From contig JAEEQW010000010.1 of NCBI GenBank assembly GCA_016285515.1, positions 22,605-86,604 on the forward strand: 64,000 nucleotides of DNA, given 5' to 3'. The stretch's first letter is position 1. Each line of letters begins with the position of its first letter. The DNA is from Bacteroidales bacterium (GTDB lineage Bacteria > Bacteroidota > Bacteroidia > Bacteroidales > BM520). Positions 35,258 to 45,136 of the stretch are shown one piece after another. A program made the position numbers and the translations under genes. The notes beneath the pieces were generated by a model. The model saw only the letters and a program-made list of their open reading frames with translations. It was not told where the DNA came from and did not search any database.

Positions 35258-35265
35258 CAAAGATA
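35258..35265 (-). promoter_or_regulatory. -7 promoter box for mfd
   Basis: TATCTTTG on the minus strand, 9 bp before the ATG at 35248. The transcript would be almost leaderless. This sets the start codon. Confidence 0.75.
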
Positions 35266-35317
35266 GACATTTTGCCTTTTTTTGTCATTAATATATGAAA
35301 GATAAATTTTTGATGTC

Positions 35318-35695
35318 ATGGAAGAAAATCATTTTACCGAGTCACAGCTTTTGGGGCGTGACGGAGAGCAGATTGCAGCGGATTATCTGGTTTTCGCTGG
35401 CTATAAGATAATTGAAAGAAACTGGGTGTGTGGCAGATACGAAATCGATATCATCTGTACTAAGGATGATGAGCTGGTATTTGTAGAAGTGAAATCCCAC
35501 AACAAAAATCCATTTTTTAATTTGGGGAATATGGTTAATACTGAAAAACAAAGAAAAATCATTTATTCCGCCAACAAATACATTCATCTGCATCGACTGG
35601 ATATGAATGCACGTTTCGATATTATAGAGGTGTCGTTTACATCTGATGATGAATTTGAGGTTAATCATATCACTGATGCGTTTTACGTGAGTTGA
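35318..35695 (+). CDS. yraN: YraN/UPF0102-family nuclease-like protein
   Basis: 125 residues, usual length. The PD-(D/E)xK nuclease-like core is visible: GRDGEQIAADYL near 13-24, YEIDIICTKDDELVFVEVKSH near 41-61 (Asp, Glu, Lys in the expected order). The family is widespread and often linked to DNA processing; its true activity is unclear. It lies divergent from mfd, with 69 bp between the two starts. Confidence 0.92.
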   Translation: MEENHFTESQLLGRDGEQIAADYLVFAGYKIIERNWVCGRYEIDIICTKDDELVFVEVKSHNKNPFFNLGNMVNTEKQRKIIYSANKYIHLHRLDMNARFDIIEVSFTSDDEFEVNHITDAFYVS

Positions 35696-35720
35696 TGTAA
35701 ACGAAGTTGGCAAGCAGCAG

Positions 35721-37100
35721 TTAACTGTCCTCACATAATTTAATGAATTCCTTGTCAACTCCAAGTAGTTCTGCAATGCGCAGCGCTTCCTGCGGTACGT
35801 CATCGTCATATATTTCGGTCAGGGAATAATCGATATACATGTTGATATTGTTGATTGTCAGAGTGACACCTTTAGGAATGGAGGTCAGTCCCTTGACTCG
35901 CAGTCTTCTTGTTGGATAGCTGATATCGCTGTAGTGTGAGGATATAAGCCCTCTTATGTTATGTCTGTCAAGAAAATTAAGCGTGGCGCTCACTATCTTT
36001 TTACCTTCCACAGGATTTGTTGTGCGTGCCAGTTCGTCAATCAGTACAAGTGCGTTAATCCCGTTATTGACTTGCGAGACGATTTCGTTCACCTTCAATA
36101 TTTCTGCGGCAAATGACGAGAGCCCTTTCATGTCGTTGTCGTTTTCGTCCATGCATATTGCTATTGCATCCACCAATGAAACCGACGCTTTTGAGGCTGG
36201 AACGAAGAAACCGTACTGAGTGAGATATTGTGCCATGGCTATTGTTTTCAGAAGAACTGTTTTACCCGACATATTGGCACCGGTTATCAGACATGGTTTT
36301 TTGTACAGTGTAATGTCAATTGGCTGAAATTTCAACGCCTTTTCTTCCAATGCACAGGCAATCATCGGATTAAATAATCCTACAAACGATGTCGGATTAT
36401 CTGTGCCCACAATGTCCGGACGTGTCAGATTACGGTCAAATGCCTGTTCCGCTTTGGCAAGCAGTATGTCAAGTTCAACGATGGCATTGATGGCTTCACG
36501 GATAGGCTTGACATGTTGTTTGAGTTTTTGTGAAAGTACAGCCCTTATTTCGTCTTCCTTGACTCCTTCCTCAAAGCGGAGCTGCTCTTCTTTGTCCCTG
36601 TCCTTGTCAGCTACGGCAATGCGTATTTTCTTGCGTATGGCTGCAAGTTCCTCTGAGTATGAGTCGTAAACGTAAAAACTTGGTATGTTGGTGTGGTCTG
36701 GGTCGAGTATTTCAACGGTTTCGGACAGGTTGGGGAAGTTGACTATGGCAATGTTTAGCGAATTGTAGATGTTTCTGATTTCATTGCTGAGGATGCAGAA
36801 ACTTTTTACTTCAAACAACTCTATATCGCCAAGTATGGTATTGTTTCCGATGTTTGCAAGAGTGCCGTCAATATCTCTGACTTGGCATAGCTTCATCCCG
36901 AAATCGCTGATTATCTTGTTGTTCCGTTTAATTATATTAAATAGTGTTTCTATTTTGTCGTATGTGTCGTTGATATATGTTGAATCTGAACAGAAAGGAG
37001 TGTCAAGCAGGTGTTTCAGTGTTATCGGTGACTGGATATTGAGGTTGTCAACCATATATTTGAACGACGGTAGGGTGTTGTAAGTGTTTCTTAGAAGCAT
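35721..37100 (-). CDS. kamC: MutS-like ATPase of the lysine-fermentation cluster (KamC)
   Basis: 459 residues, far shorter than true MutS: mismatch-binding domains are missing. A clamp-like helical region (about 150-225) leads to a MutS domain V ATPase with Walker A GANMSGKT at 274-281 and VLIDELARTTNPVEG near 353-367. In lysine-fermenting bacteria a MutS-like KamC is encoded next to kamA and kamB, before kamDE; a role in reactivating an aminomutase has been proposed. Here it ends the kamABC operon, 6 bp after kamB. A general repair role is the less likely alternative. Confidence 0.85.
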   Translation of the reverse strand: MLLRNTYNTLPSFKYMVDNLNIQSPITLKHLLDTPFCSDSTYINDTYDKIETLFNIIKRNNKIISDFGMKLCQVRDIDGTLANIGNNTILGDIELFEVKSFCILSNEIRNIYNSLNIAIVNFPNLSETVEILDPDHTNIPSFYVYDSYSEELAAIRKKIRIAVADKDRDKEEQLRFEEGVKEDEIRAVLSQKLKQHVKPIREAINAIVELDILLAKAEQAFDRNLTRPDIVGTDNPTSFVGLFNPMIACALEEKALKFQPIDITLYKKPCLITGANMSGKTVLLKTIAMAQYLTQYGFFVPASKASVSLVDAIAICMDENDNDMKGLSSFAAEILKVNEIVSQVNNGINALVLIDELARTTNPVEGKKIVSATLNFLDRHNIRGLISSHYSDISYPTRRLRVKGLTSIPKGVTLTINNINMYIDYSLTEIYDDDVPQEALRIAELLGVDKEFIKLCEDS

Positions 37101-37106
37101 AGTTGG

Positions 37107-38123
37107 TTATTGTATTCTTTTAATATCATAAACGGGAATGTTGATGGCATTGCTTAGTGCGTCACGCATTTTGTCGGAGTTTAGAAAATAACCGGAAGGG
37201 GAGAACGGATTGATAGTGATTGCAATAAGGTTGGATTTTTCCACAACGGAGATTTTACCGCCTTTTCTCATGAACGTACTTATGGTTTCCGGTGCGGCAA
37301 ATAATCTTGTGAAGTCTTTGGCTATCAGTGTGAAACTTTCGGTGTTCTTTTGGGTTTTCAGTTTGTTTATCAAAGAGTCAGAGATGATCCCTGGTGTGTA
37401 AATGGTATGTCCGTACCTGAAGATGTCGGATGTGGTTGAGTTGAGCATAAGAGCTGACTTTACGTGCAGGTCATGAATTTCGTTATCGGTGTCGATGGCA
37501 TAAAGTCCGTTGGGTAAGTCTTTAAGTTTTTCGCATAGGCTTTCATCTGCTTGTGGCAGCGATATCATGTTAAAGACGAATTTAGTTTTGTTGACAAGCT
37601 CCTGGATGTTTATTGAAACAGCGGCTCCCGTAGCCAATATCATGGCATCTGTGACGGCTGGTGCGCCAAGGCTCAGACGTGACAATGCTCCATCAACGAT
37701 TGTCAGGTCGCAGTTGTATTTGTTCTTGATTTCGTTGAGCAGTCGTTTGAGGTTGTGGGTGTCGGGTGGTCCTGACAGCATCACTTTACCTGTATTTATG
37801 GCTTTGGCCACAACCAGACGTCCCATGGCAGTGGATGCGTAGTTGAGGATGTCGATGATTTTGGCGGTGATTCTTTTCTGTCTGTAAAGTTTTTCTGAGG
37901 TGACGAAGATGTCGCCATCGTAGATTGTGACCTCGGGTTTTTGCGTTTTGTAAACTTGGTCAACGGTTTCGCCGTCAATGCCTATTGAAGTAACGGCTAC
38001 AGAGCATGGGTAGTTCTGTAGCCGTTTAAGAGTATAGTTGAGGCATTCTGTTTTGCCTGTGTTCTTTTCGAGTCCTACAATGGAAAGGCTGTTATATTTT
38101 AAGATTCCTTCGATAAACGGCAT
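37107..38123 (-). CDS. kamB: KamB, P-loop protein of the lysine-fermentation cluster
   Basis: 338 residues. A P-loop GLEKNTGKT at 17-25 near the N-terminus and an Asp-rich strand [21 protein letters not shown] near 135-155 indicate a SIMIBI-like NTPase. It starts inside kamA (25 bp overlap) and ends just before kamC, the order known from lysine-fermenting bacteria. Function is unproven; cofactor handling or reactivation for aminomutases has been suggested. Identification rests mainly on position and the P-loop. Confidence 0.82.
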   Translation of the reverse strand: MPFIEGILKYNSLSIVGLEKNTGKTECLNYTLKRLQNYPCSVAVTSIGIDGETVDQVYKTQKPEVTIYDGDIFVTSEKLYRQKRITAKIIDILNYASTAMGRLVVAKAINTGKVMLSGPPDTHNLKRLLNEIKNKYNCDLTIVDGALSRLSLGAPAVTDAMILATGAAVSINIQELVNKTKFVFNMISLPQADESLCEKLKDLPNGLYAIDTDNEIHDLHVKSALMLNSTTSDIFRYGHTIYTPGIISDSLINKLKTQKNTESFTLIAKDFTRLFAAPETISTFMRKGGKISVVEKSNLIAITINPFSPSGYFLNSDKMRDALSNAINIPVYDIKRIQ

Positions 38124-39379
38124 TTGAATCTTTCTTTTCTATCGAGTATTGTGGGTTCGAGTGACATTCTTTGCCCTTCATGGAGTGAGGCCACGCCTTC
38201 GCTGAAGCCTGCAATGTTTTCCTTTCTCTTTCGTTCACATTCAGGGCAATGGCATTCTCCCACGTAATCGGCAGGTTCGGTGTATGTGGTGATTACCCCT
38301 TCAAAGTTGCGCAATACCACCTTATGTGGACTCTGTGAGATGACGTAGTTAGGCATGACAGGGGTCTTGCCGCCTCCGCCTGGAGCATCGATGACGAAAG
38401 TTGGTACTGCAAAGCCTGAGGTATGACCTCTGAGAGCTTCGATGATTTCTATGCCTTTGGAAACAGGTGTGCGGAAGTGCTCAAGTCCCATAGAAAGATC
38501 GCATTGGTAAATGTAGTACGGACGGACTCTGATTTTTACGAGCTTGCGTACCAAGTCTTTCATTACGTATGTGCAGTCGTTGACACCTCTGAGCAGTACC
38601 GACTGGTTGCCGAGAGGTATGCCTGCATTGGCAAGACGTTCACACGCAGCTGATGATTCCGGAGTTATTTCATGCGGATGGTTGAAGTGAGTGTTGACCC
38701 ATATCGGATGATATTTCTTCAGCATGTTGCAGAGATTGTCGGTAATTCTTTGTGGACATACGACAGGAGTACGAGTGCCAAGACGGATTATCTCAACGTG
38801 TGGGATGGCTCTCAGTCTTTGAATTATCGATTCGAGCATGTTGTCATTGACCATGAGTGCATCACCGCCTGAAAGAAGGACATCCCGGACCTGTGGAGTG
38901 CGTGCGATGTAGTCAATGCCCTGCTGAATCCTGTCGGCAGGTGACTGGCAGTCGTGTTGCCCTGCAAACCGTCTTCTTGTACAGTGACGACAATACATCG
39001 AACACATGTCGGTTATAAGGAACAGAACTCTGTCGGGATATCTGTGAGTAAGTCCCGGTACTGGTGAATCCTCGTCTTCACTTAACGGGTCCAGCAAATC
39101 GGCCTTTGATATATGGGTTTCGGTGATGGTTGGAATACACTGTCTTCTGATTGGGTCATACGGATCGTTCTGGTCAATGAGACTGAGATAATAAGGTGTA
39201 ATTGCCATACGGAGAGTCTTCAGTGATTCTCTGATGCCCTCTTCTTCCTCTTCGGTGAGTTTTACATACTTTTTCAGCTCATCTAACGTCTCTATACGAT
39301 TCTTAACCTGCCATTTCCAGTCGTTCCACTGTTCATCGGTGACATCTGGAAATAACTGTTTTCTTCTGTTTTCTACCAT
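38099..39379 (-). CDS. kamA: Lysine 2,3-aminomutase
   Basis: 426 residues, close in length to the characterised clostridial enzyme. Radical-SAM Cys126, Cys130 and Cys133 (CSMYCRHC); SAM-site GGD at 171-173; PLP lysine Lys338 in [10 protein letters not shown]; and acidic residues matching the lysine-binding Asp pair (YQCDLS near 294 and DAP at 331). This supports true lysine rather than EpmB-type activity. It converts L-lysine to L-beta-lysine, first step of anaerobic lysine breakdown to acetate, butyrate and ammonia. kamD/kamE and the cleavage genes are not in the window. It carries its own promoter. Confidence 0.96.
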   Translation of the reverse strand: MVENRRKQLFPDVTDEQWNDWKWQVKNRIETLDELKKYVKLTEEEEEGIRESLKTLRMAITPYYLSLIDQNDPYDPIRRQCIPTITETHISKADLLDPLSEDEDSPVPGLTHRYPDRVLFLITDMCSMYCRHCTRRRFAGQHDCQSPADRIQQGIDYIARTPQVRDVLLSGGDALMVNDNMLESIIQRLRAIPHVEIIRLGTRTPVVCPQRITDNLCNMLKKYHPIWVNTHFNHPHEITPESSAACERLANAGIPLGNQSVLLRGVNDCTYVMKDLVRKLVKIRVRPYYIYQCDLSMGLEHFRTPVSKGIEIIEALRGHTSGFAVPTFVIDAPGGGGKTPVMPNYVISQSPHKVVLRNFEGVITTYTEPADYVGECHCPECERKRKENIAGFSEGVASLHEGQRMSLEPTILDRKERFKCRLSKES

Positions 39380-39426
39380 AATTTATATAATTATATTAAC
39401 TACTAATAATATTTTGGAACAATCTG

Positions 39427-39434
39427 CAAAGATA
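39427..39434 (-). promoter_or_regulatory. -7 promoter box for the kamABC operon
   Basis: TATCTTTG followed by C on the minus strand, 47 bp before the kamA start, giving a leader of about 40 A/T-rich bases. Confidence 0.7.
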
Positions 39435-39550
39435 TACTTTTTTTTTCAATCTTCCAATTTTCTCGAACACAATCATTGTACCGTAATGTGGATGGTTGGA
39501 GCTTAAATTGCCAAAGGAATTGTCACAATTGGGCTCATTAAAAATTTTCC

Positions 39551-39558
39551 TATATTTG
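39551..39558 (+). promoter_or_regulatory. -7 promoter box for pnuC
   Basis: TATATTTG followed by C, 22 bp before the ATG at 39581. The leader is too short to hold an NAD or other riboswitch. Confidence 0.7.
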
Positions 39559-39580
39559 CAATGTAAAATAATTATCCATA

Positions 39581-40342
39581 ATGAAGAAATTTCTGAAATT
39601 TTTCACACCATTCGAGTGGTTCTTGTTGCTGACAATCATAACGTTGACTATAATCGCTTCATCATTCACCCCAAACTCTACATTTGCTGAAAGCTTCTTC
39701 ACAATTGAAACCCTTTCGGCAATCTGCGGTGTCATAAACGTTGTCCTTGCCGCCAAAGGCCATATTTCCAATTTTGCGTTTGGCATAATCCAGTGCGCTC
39801 TGTATGCTTTCTGCTGCTACAGGGAAAGTGTCTATGGCAACGCCGTCTTGTATTCTCTGTATTTCCTGCCGATGCAGTTTGTAGGCTATTTCTCGTGGAG
39901 AAAGAAATTGAAAAGCGACGGCAGTAATGAGGTGGTGTCGAGATTTATGAACCTCCGACAGTCGATAATCGCTTATTCCATAACTCTTGCCGCCATCGTT
40001 GCATTGTATTTCATACTGAAATATGTTAACGGCCAGGCTGCCATTTTCGATGCCGCGTCAACAGTTTTCAATATCGTTGCCATGGTGATGATGGTAAAAG
40101 GCTTTACCGACCAGTGGTATCTTTGGATTCTGGTCAATATCTCCTCCTTGGGTATATGGGCTTATAAGGCCTTGAAAGGTGATGCAGAGGCAGTTTCACC
40201 TACCAATTTGATTTTCTGTGCAATGTGGTTTGTATATCTGCTCAATTCCATCCACGGACTTATTGTTTGGAAACGTAATGCGGTTTCCAATGAAGAATAT
40301 AAAAGCATTGACACGTCAAAGAAAATTGTAAGAAATGAATAG
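39581..40342 (+). CDS. pnuC: Nicotinamide riboside transporter PnuC
   Basis: 253 residues with about seven membrane helices. The family segments are visible: GVINVVLAAKGHISNFAFGIIQCALYA near 49-75 and TDQWYLWILVNISSLGIWAY near 185-204 (the W-x-x-x-N motif). It brings nicotinamide riboside across the inner membrane, with uptake driven by phosphorylation inside. Some relatives carry thiamine instead, which sequence alone cannot exclude. Overlaps the GH106-like gene by 8 bp. Confidence 0.9.
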   Translation: MKKFLKFFTPFEWFLLLTIITLTIIASSFTPNSTFAESFFTIETLSAICGVINVVLAAKGHISNFAFGIIQCALYAFCCYRESVYGNAVLYSLYFLPMQFVGYFSWRKKLKSDGSNEVVSRFMNLRQSIIAYSITLAAIVALYFILKYVNGQAAIFDAASTVFNIVAMVMMVKGFTDQWYLWILVNISSLGIWAYKALKGDAEAVSPTNLIFCAMWFVYLLNSIHGLIVWKRNAVSNEEYKSIDTSKKIVRNE

Positions 40343-43250
40343 AAGAACCTTTTTGAAAAGCAGCCTGATGCTGTCGTTAGGTATGATGCTTGAATCGAGG
40401 ATGAGACTTGTGGCTGGAAATGCTGATAAGATTGTGAATGCTGTTGGTGACAAGGGACTGAGTGCAAGGGAATTATATGGATTGTTCCAAAATCCAACTT
40501 CCGAATACAGACCTTTTGTACGCTGGTGGTGGAACGGTGACAAAGTGGAACCCAAAGAGATTATACGGGAACTGCACCTGCTTAAGGAAGCGGGAATCGG
40601 TGGCGTTGAGATTAATCCGGTGGCGTTTCCTTCCGATACTGATGACTTAGGAATAAGGTCTTTGACATGGCTCAGCAATGAGTGGATTGACATGCTCAAA
40701 GTCGCTTTCGATGAAACCAAGTCTCTTGATATGATTGCCGACTTGATAGTAGGTTCCGGCTGGCCTTTCGGAGCTGAATATCTTGAGGGCGATGAACGGG
40801 CTTCCATTGTCGTCAATTATGCTGAAAAGGTTACCGGCCCGGTCGATTATGAAATATCACGTGACGGAATTTTCGCCTCCGCTGACCCGAATATCAGCTC
40901 ACCATTTCAGGGAAGGAAGATGAAACTCCTGTCTTTAAGGTTGTACCCGAATCCTTGTAACAGCATCAGCGAAGGCATCGACATGATGCAGTATGAAAAC
41001 AACGGGTCCTTCAAAATCAGAGTTCCTGAAGGCAGGCATACTGTGGCTGCGTTGGTGGAAATTTCCGGTTTCCTGCAGGTTATTCTCGGTGCTCCCGGAG
41101 CAAGCGGTCCTGTCCTCAATCATTTCAACAGGGAGGCAGTGAGCAAGTATCTCAACAATATGTCCGACACTATCCAGAACAGAATCGGTCCGCTTTCAAA
41201 TTATGTAAGGTCTTTGTTTACGGACAGTATGGAACTCGAGGGTGCCAACTGGTCGTTCAATATGAGAGAGGAATTCAGAAAACGCTGTGGCTACGATGTG
41301 CTTCCGTATCTGCCTTTTATCTTGTTTAAAATAGGTAGCATGGGCAATGCAGTAAATTACGATGCAGTTGTGCCTGTGACTGACGATTTCAATGAGGTGA
41401 TACAGCGTGTGCGTTACGATTTCGAATATACCAAGGCAAGTCTTATCCTTGAGACTTTTAACGATGTGTATCTGAAATGGTGCAGGATGCTGAATGTCAA
41501 GTCGCGTGCTCAGGCATACGGACGCGGTTTCTTTCCGTTGGAGACGAGCATGAATTATGATATCCCTGAATGTGAATCCTGGACTATGACATGGCTGCGG
41601 CACAAGTTGGGTGAAGAAATGTCGGAGACCGATTACAGACGTGGCAGAGCTTATACAATGGTAAACAAATACGTTTCTTCAGCGGCTCATCTGAAAGGCA
41701 ACCGCTTTGTCAGTTGCGAGGAAATGACAAACACATATACTGTCTTCAACATGACGATGGAAATGCTGAAGATAGGCGGTGACCAGACTGCAATTTCAGG
41801 CGTTTCGCATACCATCTTCCATGGCTTCAACTATTCACCTAAGGAAGCTCCTTTCCCCGGTTGGGTTCGTTATGGCGCTTACTATAATGAAAACAATAAC
41901 TGGTGGAAGTTTTTCAAGTTCTATACCGCATACAAAGGCAGAATGTCAGCTGTGATGCGTAATTCCACAATGTATGCCGACATTGCGATTCTGAACCCTA
42001 TTGGCGATATGTGGACTACCATTGGAATGCAGAACGAGCCGTTCCCAAGCACCACAATTTACCAGTACAAGACATTGGTTTGGGAATCCATCAACAAATG
42101 CGGCGGCGGTTGTGACTATGTGTCGGAATCTGTCATCGGCGATGCTTCGGTAAAGAACGGATGCCTTTGCTATAATTCACGGAAATACAGCGTGCTGATT
42201 CTGATAGCTGTAGAAAGGCTCCTTCCTGAAACGGCTGATAAGATTTTGGATTTCGTGTCTAAGGGCGGACGTGTGCTTGCAATTGAAAAGGAACCTCATC
42301 TCTCTTTGGGGTATAGTCATGACTATCAGACTAAAGACAAAATGGTCAGTGATGCTTTTGAGAAGATGAGGCTTTTCAGCAATAATTATGTGTTTGTTGA
42401 CAGACCGGAGAAGAATTTCATCCAATGGTACGATAGCCTTATGAAAAAGTACGATTTGCCGCATTATTTGGATGTTGAGAAGCCCAATGCTTACGTGATG
42501 CAAAACAGATATATCACCGATGACAATTCGGAATTCTTTTTCATCTGTAATTCACACAGATACAACTCGCACAAAACAAGACTGACGTTTCATAAAGAGA
42601 CTTTACGCGGTCGCAATGCTTCAGTATGGGACTTGGAGACTGGAAATCGTTATAACCTGTCTCTTGATGCTTTCGGCAGCCGCGTTTTCGATTTGGGGCC
42701 TGCCGATTCTTTGCTGATATATTTCGGTAAGGAAAAATGCAAGGAAGAATGGAAACCACTGCATGAGTTTGATTTCCATAATGTTATGGATATGTCAGAT
42801 GACTGGAATGTGGAATTTGACTATAGTCTCGAGGATACTGTGAAAAAGGATTTTTTCCATCATCTTGTGGATTTGAAGGACTGTGAGGATGCAAATGGAG
42901 AGAAGGATTATAGGCATTTCAGTGGAACTGTCATTTATCGGAAGCGTATTCCCGGACATTTTGCCGCTGAGCGTGTCCTGCTGAATCTCGGCAGGGTAGA
43001 GGGTGTCTCGGAGTTGTTTGTGAATGGTCATGAGTGCGGTGTGGGATGGTATGGAAGAAGGATGTATGATATTACGGAATATTTGTCGGATGGTGCGAAT
43101 GATATTGAAGTGCGTGTCACGACGATAATGGGTAATTATATGAAAACATTGAAGGATAACAAGATAGCCCAGAAATGGGTGAACCGTAAGGGTCGCGAGC
43201 AACCGTATCAGAGTATGGGACTGATTGGGCCTGTATGCGTAATGAGTTGA
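40335..43250 (+). CDS. GH106-like glycoside hydrolase, probable alpha-L-rhamnosidase family
   Basis: 971 residues. The N-terminus NRRTFLKSS followed by a hydrophobic stretch is a twin-arginine-type signal. The GH106-like opening is RPFVRWWWNGDKVEPKEIIRELHLLKEAGIGGVEINP near 59-95, followed by long alpha/beta regions and a C-terminal jelly-roll-like domain (about 860-971, LNLGRVEGVSELFVNGHECGVGWYG). Relatives act on rhamnose-containing plant glycans, but many members are uncharacterised. No SusC/D pair is in the window, so this is not a normal polysaccharide-utilisation locus. Co-transcribed with pnuC by overlap. Confidence 0.85.
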   Translation: MNRRTFLKSSLMLSLGMMLESRMRLVAGNADKIVNAVGDKGLSARELYGLFQNPTSEYRPFVRWWWNGDKVEPKEIIRELHLLKEAGIGGVEINPVAFPSDTDDLGIRSLTWLSNEWIDMLKVAFDETKSLDMIADLIVGSGWPFGAEYLEGDERASIVVNYAEKVTGPVDYEISRDGIFASADPNISSPFQGRKMKLLSLRLYPNPCNSISEGIDMMQYENNGSFKIRVPEGRHTVAALVEISGFLQVILGAPGASGPVLNHFNREAVSKYLNNMSDTIQNRIGPLSNYVRSLFTDSMELEGANWSFNMREEFRKRCGYDVLPYLPFILFKIGSMGNAVNYDAVVPVTDDFNEVIQRVRYDFEYTKASLILETFNDVYLKWCRMLNVKSRAQAYGRGFFPLETSMNYDIPECESWTMTWLRHKLGEEMSETDYRRGRAYTMVNKYVSSAAHLKGNRFVSCEEMTNTYTVFNMTMEMLKIGGDQTAISGVSHTIFHGFNYSPKEAPFPGWVRYGAYYNENNNWWKFFKFYTAYKGRMSAVMRNSTMYADIAILNPIGDMWTTIGMQNEPFPSTTIYQYKTLVWESINKCGGGCDYVSESVIGDASVKNGCLCYNSRKYSVLILIAVERLLPETADKILDFVSKGGRVLAIEKEPHLSLGYSHDYQTKDKMVSDAFEKMRLFSNNYVFVDRPEKNFIQWYDSLMKKYDLPHYLDVEKPNAYVMQNRYITDDNSEFFFICNSHRYNSHKTRLTFHKETLRGRNASVWDLETGNRYNLSLDAFGSRVFDLGPADSLLIYFGKEKCKEEWKPLHEFDFHNVMDMSDDWNVEFDYSLEDTVKKDFFHHLVDLKDCEDANGEKDYRHFSGTVIYRKRIPGHFAAERVLLNLGRVEGVSELFVNGHECGVGWYGRRMYDITEYLSDGANDIEVRVTTIMGNYMKTLKDNKIAQKWVNRKGREQPYQSMGLIGPVCVMS

Positions 43251-43270
43251 TAATTGGAGACTTATAGCTG

Positions 43271-45136
43271 ATGAAAAAATCTTTGTTTTATATTACATTT
43301 CTGATGTTGTTTTTGGGGGTATCGGCACAATCCGATTACTCCACATCGTTCGACAAGGCATATAAACTATATCCGCAGATTCCGCGGGGATGCCTTGAGG
43401 CTGTGGCTTTCAACAATACACATGTCAATCACCTGACAGATAAGAATTATACAAATGACGACCCCACTGCGATGCCGCGAAGTTACGGCGTCATGGGACT
43501 GGTGCTTGACGGTAAGGGCTGGTTCAGAAACAATCTGCAGACAATATCCGACATGTCGGGGATTTCTGTGGGGGCGATTTTGAATTCTGCTGATTCAAAT
43601 ATTATCGCATACGCTTCCGCATTCGCTTCGATGATGGATGTGTATATTCCTAATAATAAGCAATTTGATATTGAGGACCTTAGACCTGTTTTCGTTGGAC
43701 TTTCAGCACTTCCTATACCTGAAAAGGATGTTGAAGATGATTTTGTTTTAAACACTATGCTCTATTCGGTATATAGTTTTCTGAATGACGAGGCACTGTG
43801 TGACAAGTTTAATGTCAAACCTTATAAGGTGGATTTTGACAAATTGTTCGGCAAAAATATTAAACTGCTTACGGCAGAAGGTATAATTGTAAAAGATTGT
43901 GAATCATCCGTCAATGTGATGACAGAGCCTTTAGATGATGGTGGAGCGGTTGTAAAGGGTTGCGGAGCATCTGTTGACGAACCTGATTATATCAAGGCTA
44001 TATGGAATCCGGCTCCAGAGTGCAATTATGCCAAGGGAAGAAACGGTGCCACTATTCACGGGATAGTGATACATTATACTGAAGGCACTTACGAAGGTGC
44101 CATAAGCTGGTTTGGCAACTGTCAATCCAGTGTCTCCTCACATTATATCATCCGTTCCAGGGACGGTCAGGTGACGCAGATGGTTCACGAGAGCGACAAG
44201 GCATGGCACGCGAGAAGTGCAAACACTTACACCATTGGCATTGAACATGAGGCATACGGGGATATCATCAGTTATTTTACCGATGCGATGTACAGATCAT
44301 CCGCTGATTTGGTGAAGGATATATGTCGTAGAAACCAGCAGATTCTGCCTTATAGAATGTTCTATCGTGATACTCTTGATGATGGTACAGCGCTTGATTA
44401 CGGAGTGCATTCTTTGGGTGATTCCACGGCCTGCATCATGATAAGAGGTCATCAGCATTATCCGGGGCAGTCTCACACCGATCCAGGACCTTATTGGAAC
44501 TGGAATTACTACTATAAGCTTGTGAATGACGATATCAATGTGACAGAGTTTGACAGCGATGCGGGAACGTTTTATGACAGTGGCGGTCCTGCAGGTAATT
44601 ATGGAGACGATGAACGCAGAGGATATCTGATTCATTATGACGATGCAAAAAGCATCAGACTGACATTCAGTGAGTTCAATTTGGAGAAAGATAATGATTT
44701 CATTTGGATTTATGACGGTCCATCGGTACTTTCACCTCTGATTGGAAGATGGAACACACGAAGTCCAGGCAAAGTCCAGTCGTCGGGGAATTCAATCTTT
44801 GTAGAGTTCAGGTCGGACTGTGCAATCACGGCATCCGGTTGGACAGCATCATGGAAGGCGATTATGCCAATTGATATTATCAGTGTTTATCCTAATCCGG
44901 CAGGTGATTTTGTGAAGATAGAAGTGCCGGAAAAGTTTTTCCCTTTAAAATTGTCTGTTTATGGCGAAACAGGAAACCTTCTCGAAGAGAAAGAACTCAA
45001 TTCAAGCGTTAATGTATTGGATATCAGTGGTTTGCCAGATGGAGTGCTAATATTCAATTTTACTAAGGGAGAACTTAACTTACGTAGGATGAAAATTATT
45101 AAATTTGCAAAAAATTTTTATCATGAAGGATTATAA
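43271..45136 (+). CDS. T9SS-secreted N-acetylmuramoyl-L-alanine amidase with CUB-like domain
   Basis: 621 residues. Signal peptide 1-19; unknown N-terminal domain to about 235. An amidase_2 zinc domain spans about 245-420, with GIVIHYTEG near 261, IGIEHEAYG near 324 and HTDPGPYW near 405. A CUB-like domain follows (about 430-535, [14 protein letters not shown] and a C-terminal [12 protein letters not shown]), then a T9SS type A sorting tail (VYPNPAGD near 539 to the end). It would be cut from the Sec signal, exported by T9SS and act on peptidoglycan outside, possibly of other bacteria. Its last 14 bp overlap metG and hold the metG promoter. Confidence 0.9.
   Translation: MKKSLFYITFLMLFLGVSAQSDYSTSFDKAYKLYPQIPRGCLEAVAFNNTHVNHLTDKNYTNDDPTAMPRSYGVMGLVLDGKGWFRNNLQTISDMSGISVGAILNSADSNIIAYASAFASMMDVYIPNNKQFDIEDLRPVFVGLSALPIPEKDVEDDFVLNTMLYSVYSFLNDEALCDKFNVKPYKVDFDKLFGKNIKLLTAEGIIVKDCESSVNVMTEPLDDGGAVVKGCGASVDEPDYIKAIWNPAPECNYAKGRNGATIHGIVIHYTEGTYEGAISWFGNCQSSVSSHYIIRSRDGQVTQMVHESDKAWHARSANTYTIGIEHEAYGDIISYFTDAMYRSSADLVKDICRRNQQILPYRMFYRDTLDDGTALDYGVHSLGDSTACIMIRGHQHYPGQSHTDPGPYWNWNYYYKLVNDDINVTEFDSDAGTFYDSGGPAGNYGDDERRGYLIHYDDAKSIRLTFSEFNLEKDNDFIWIYDGPSVLSPLIGRWNTRSPGKVQSSGNSIFVEFRSDCAITASGWTASWKAIMPIDIISVYPNPAGDFVKIEVPEKFFPLKLSVYGETGNLLEEKELNSSVNVLDISGLPDGVLIFNFTKGELNLRRMKIIKFAKNFYHEGL
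45100..45107 (+). promoter_or_regulatory. -7 promoter box for metG, inside the amidase gene
   Basis: TAAATTTG followed by C, 15 bp before the metG ATG at 45123. It lies in the last 13 codons of the amidase gene and rules out the longer metG frame that starts at a TTG within the box. Confidence 0.7.

Noticed and set aside
35249..35260. TTG start of mfd at 35260
   Set aside because: The TTG is part of the TATCTTTG -7 box, so it cannot be in the transcript.
39435..39550. Riboswitch (for example NAD-responsive) before pnuC
   Set aside because: The -7 box at 39551-39558 leaves a leader of about 15 bases, too short for a known aptamer.
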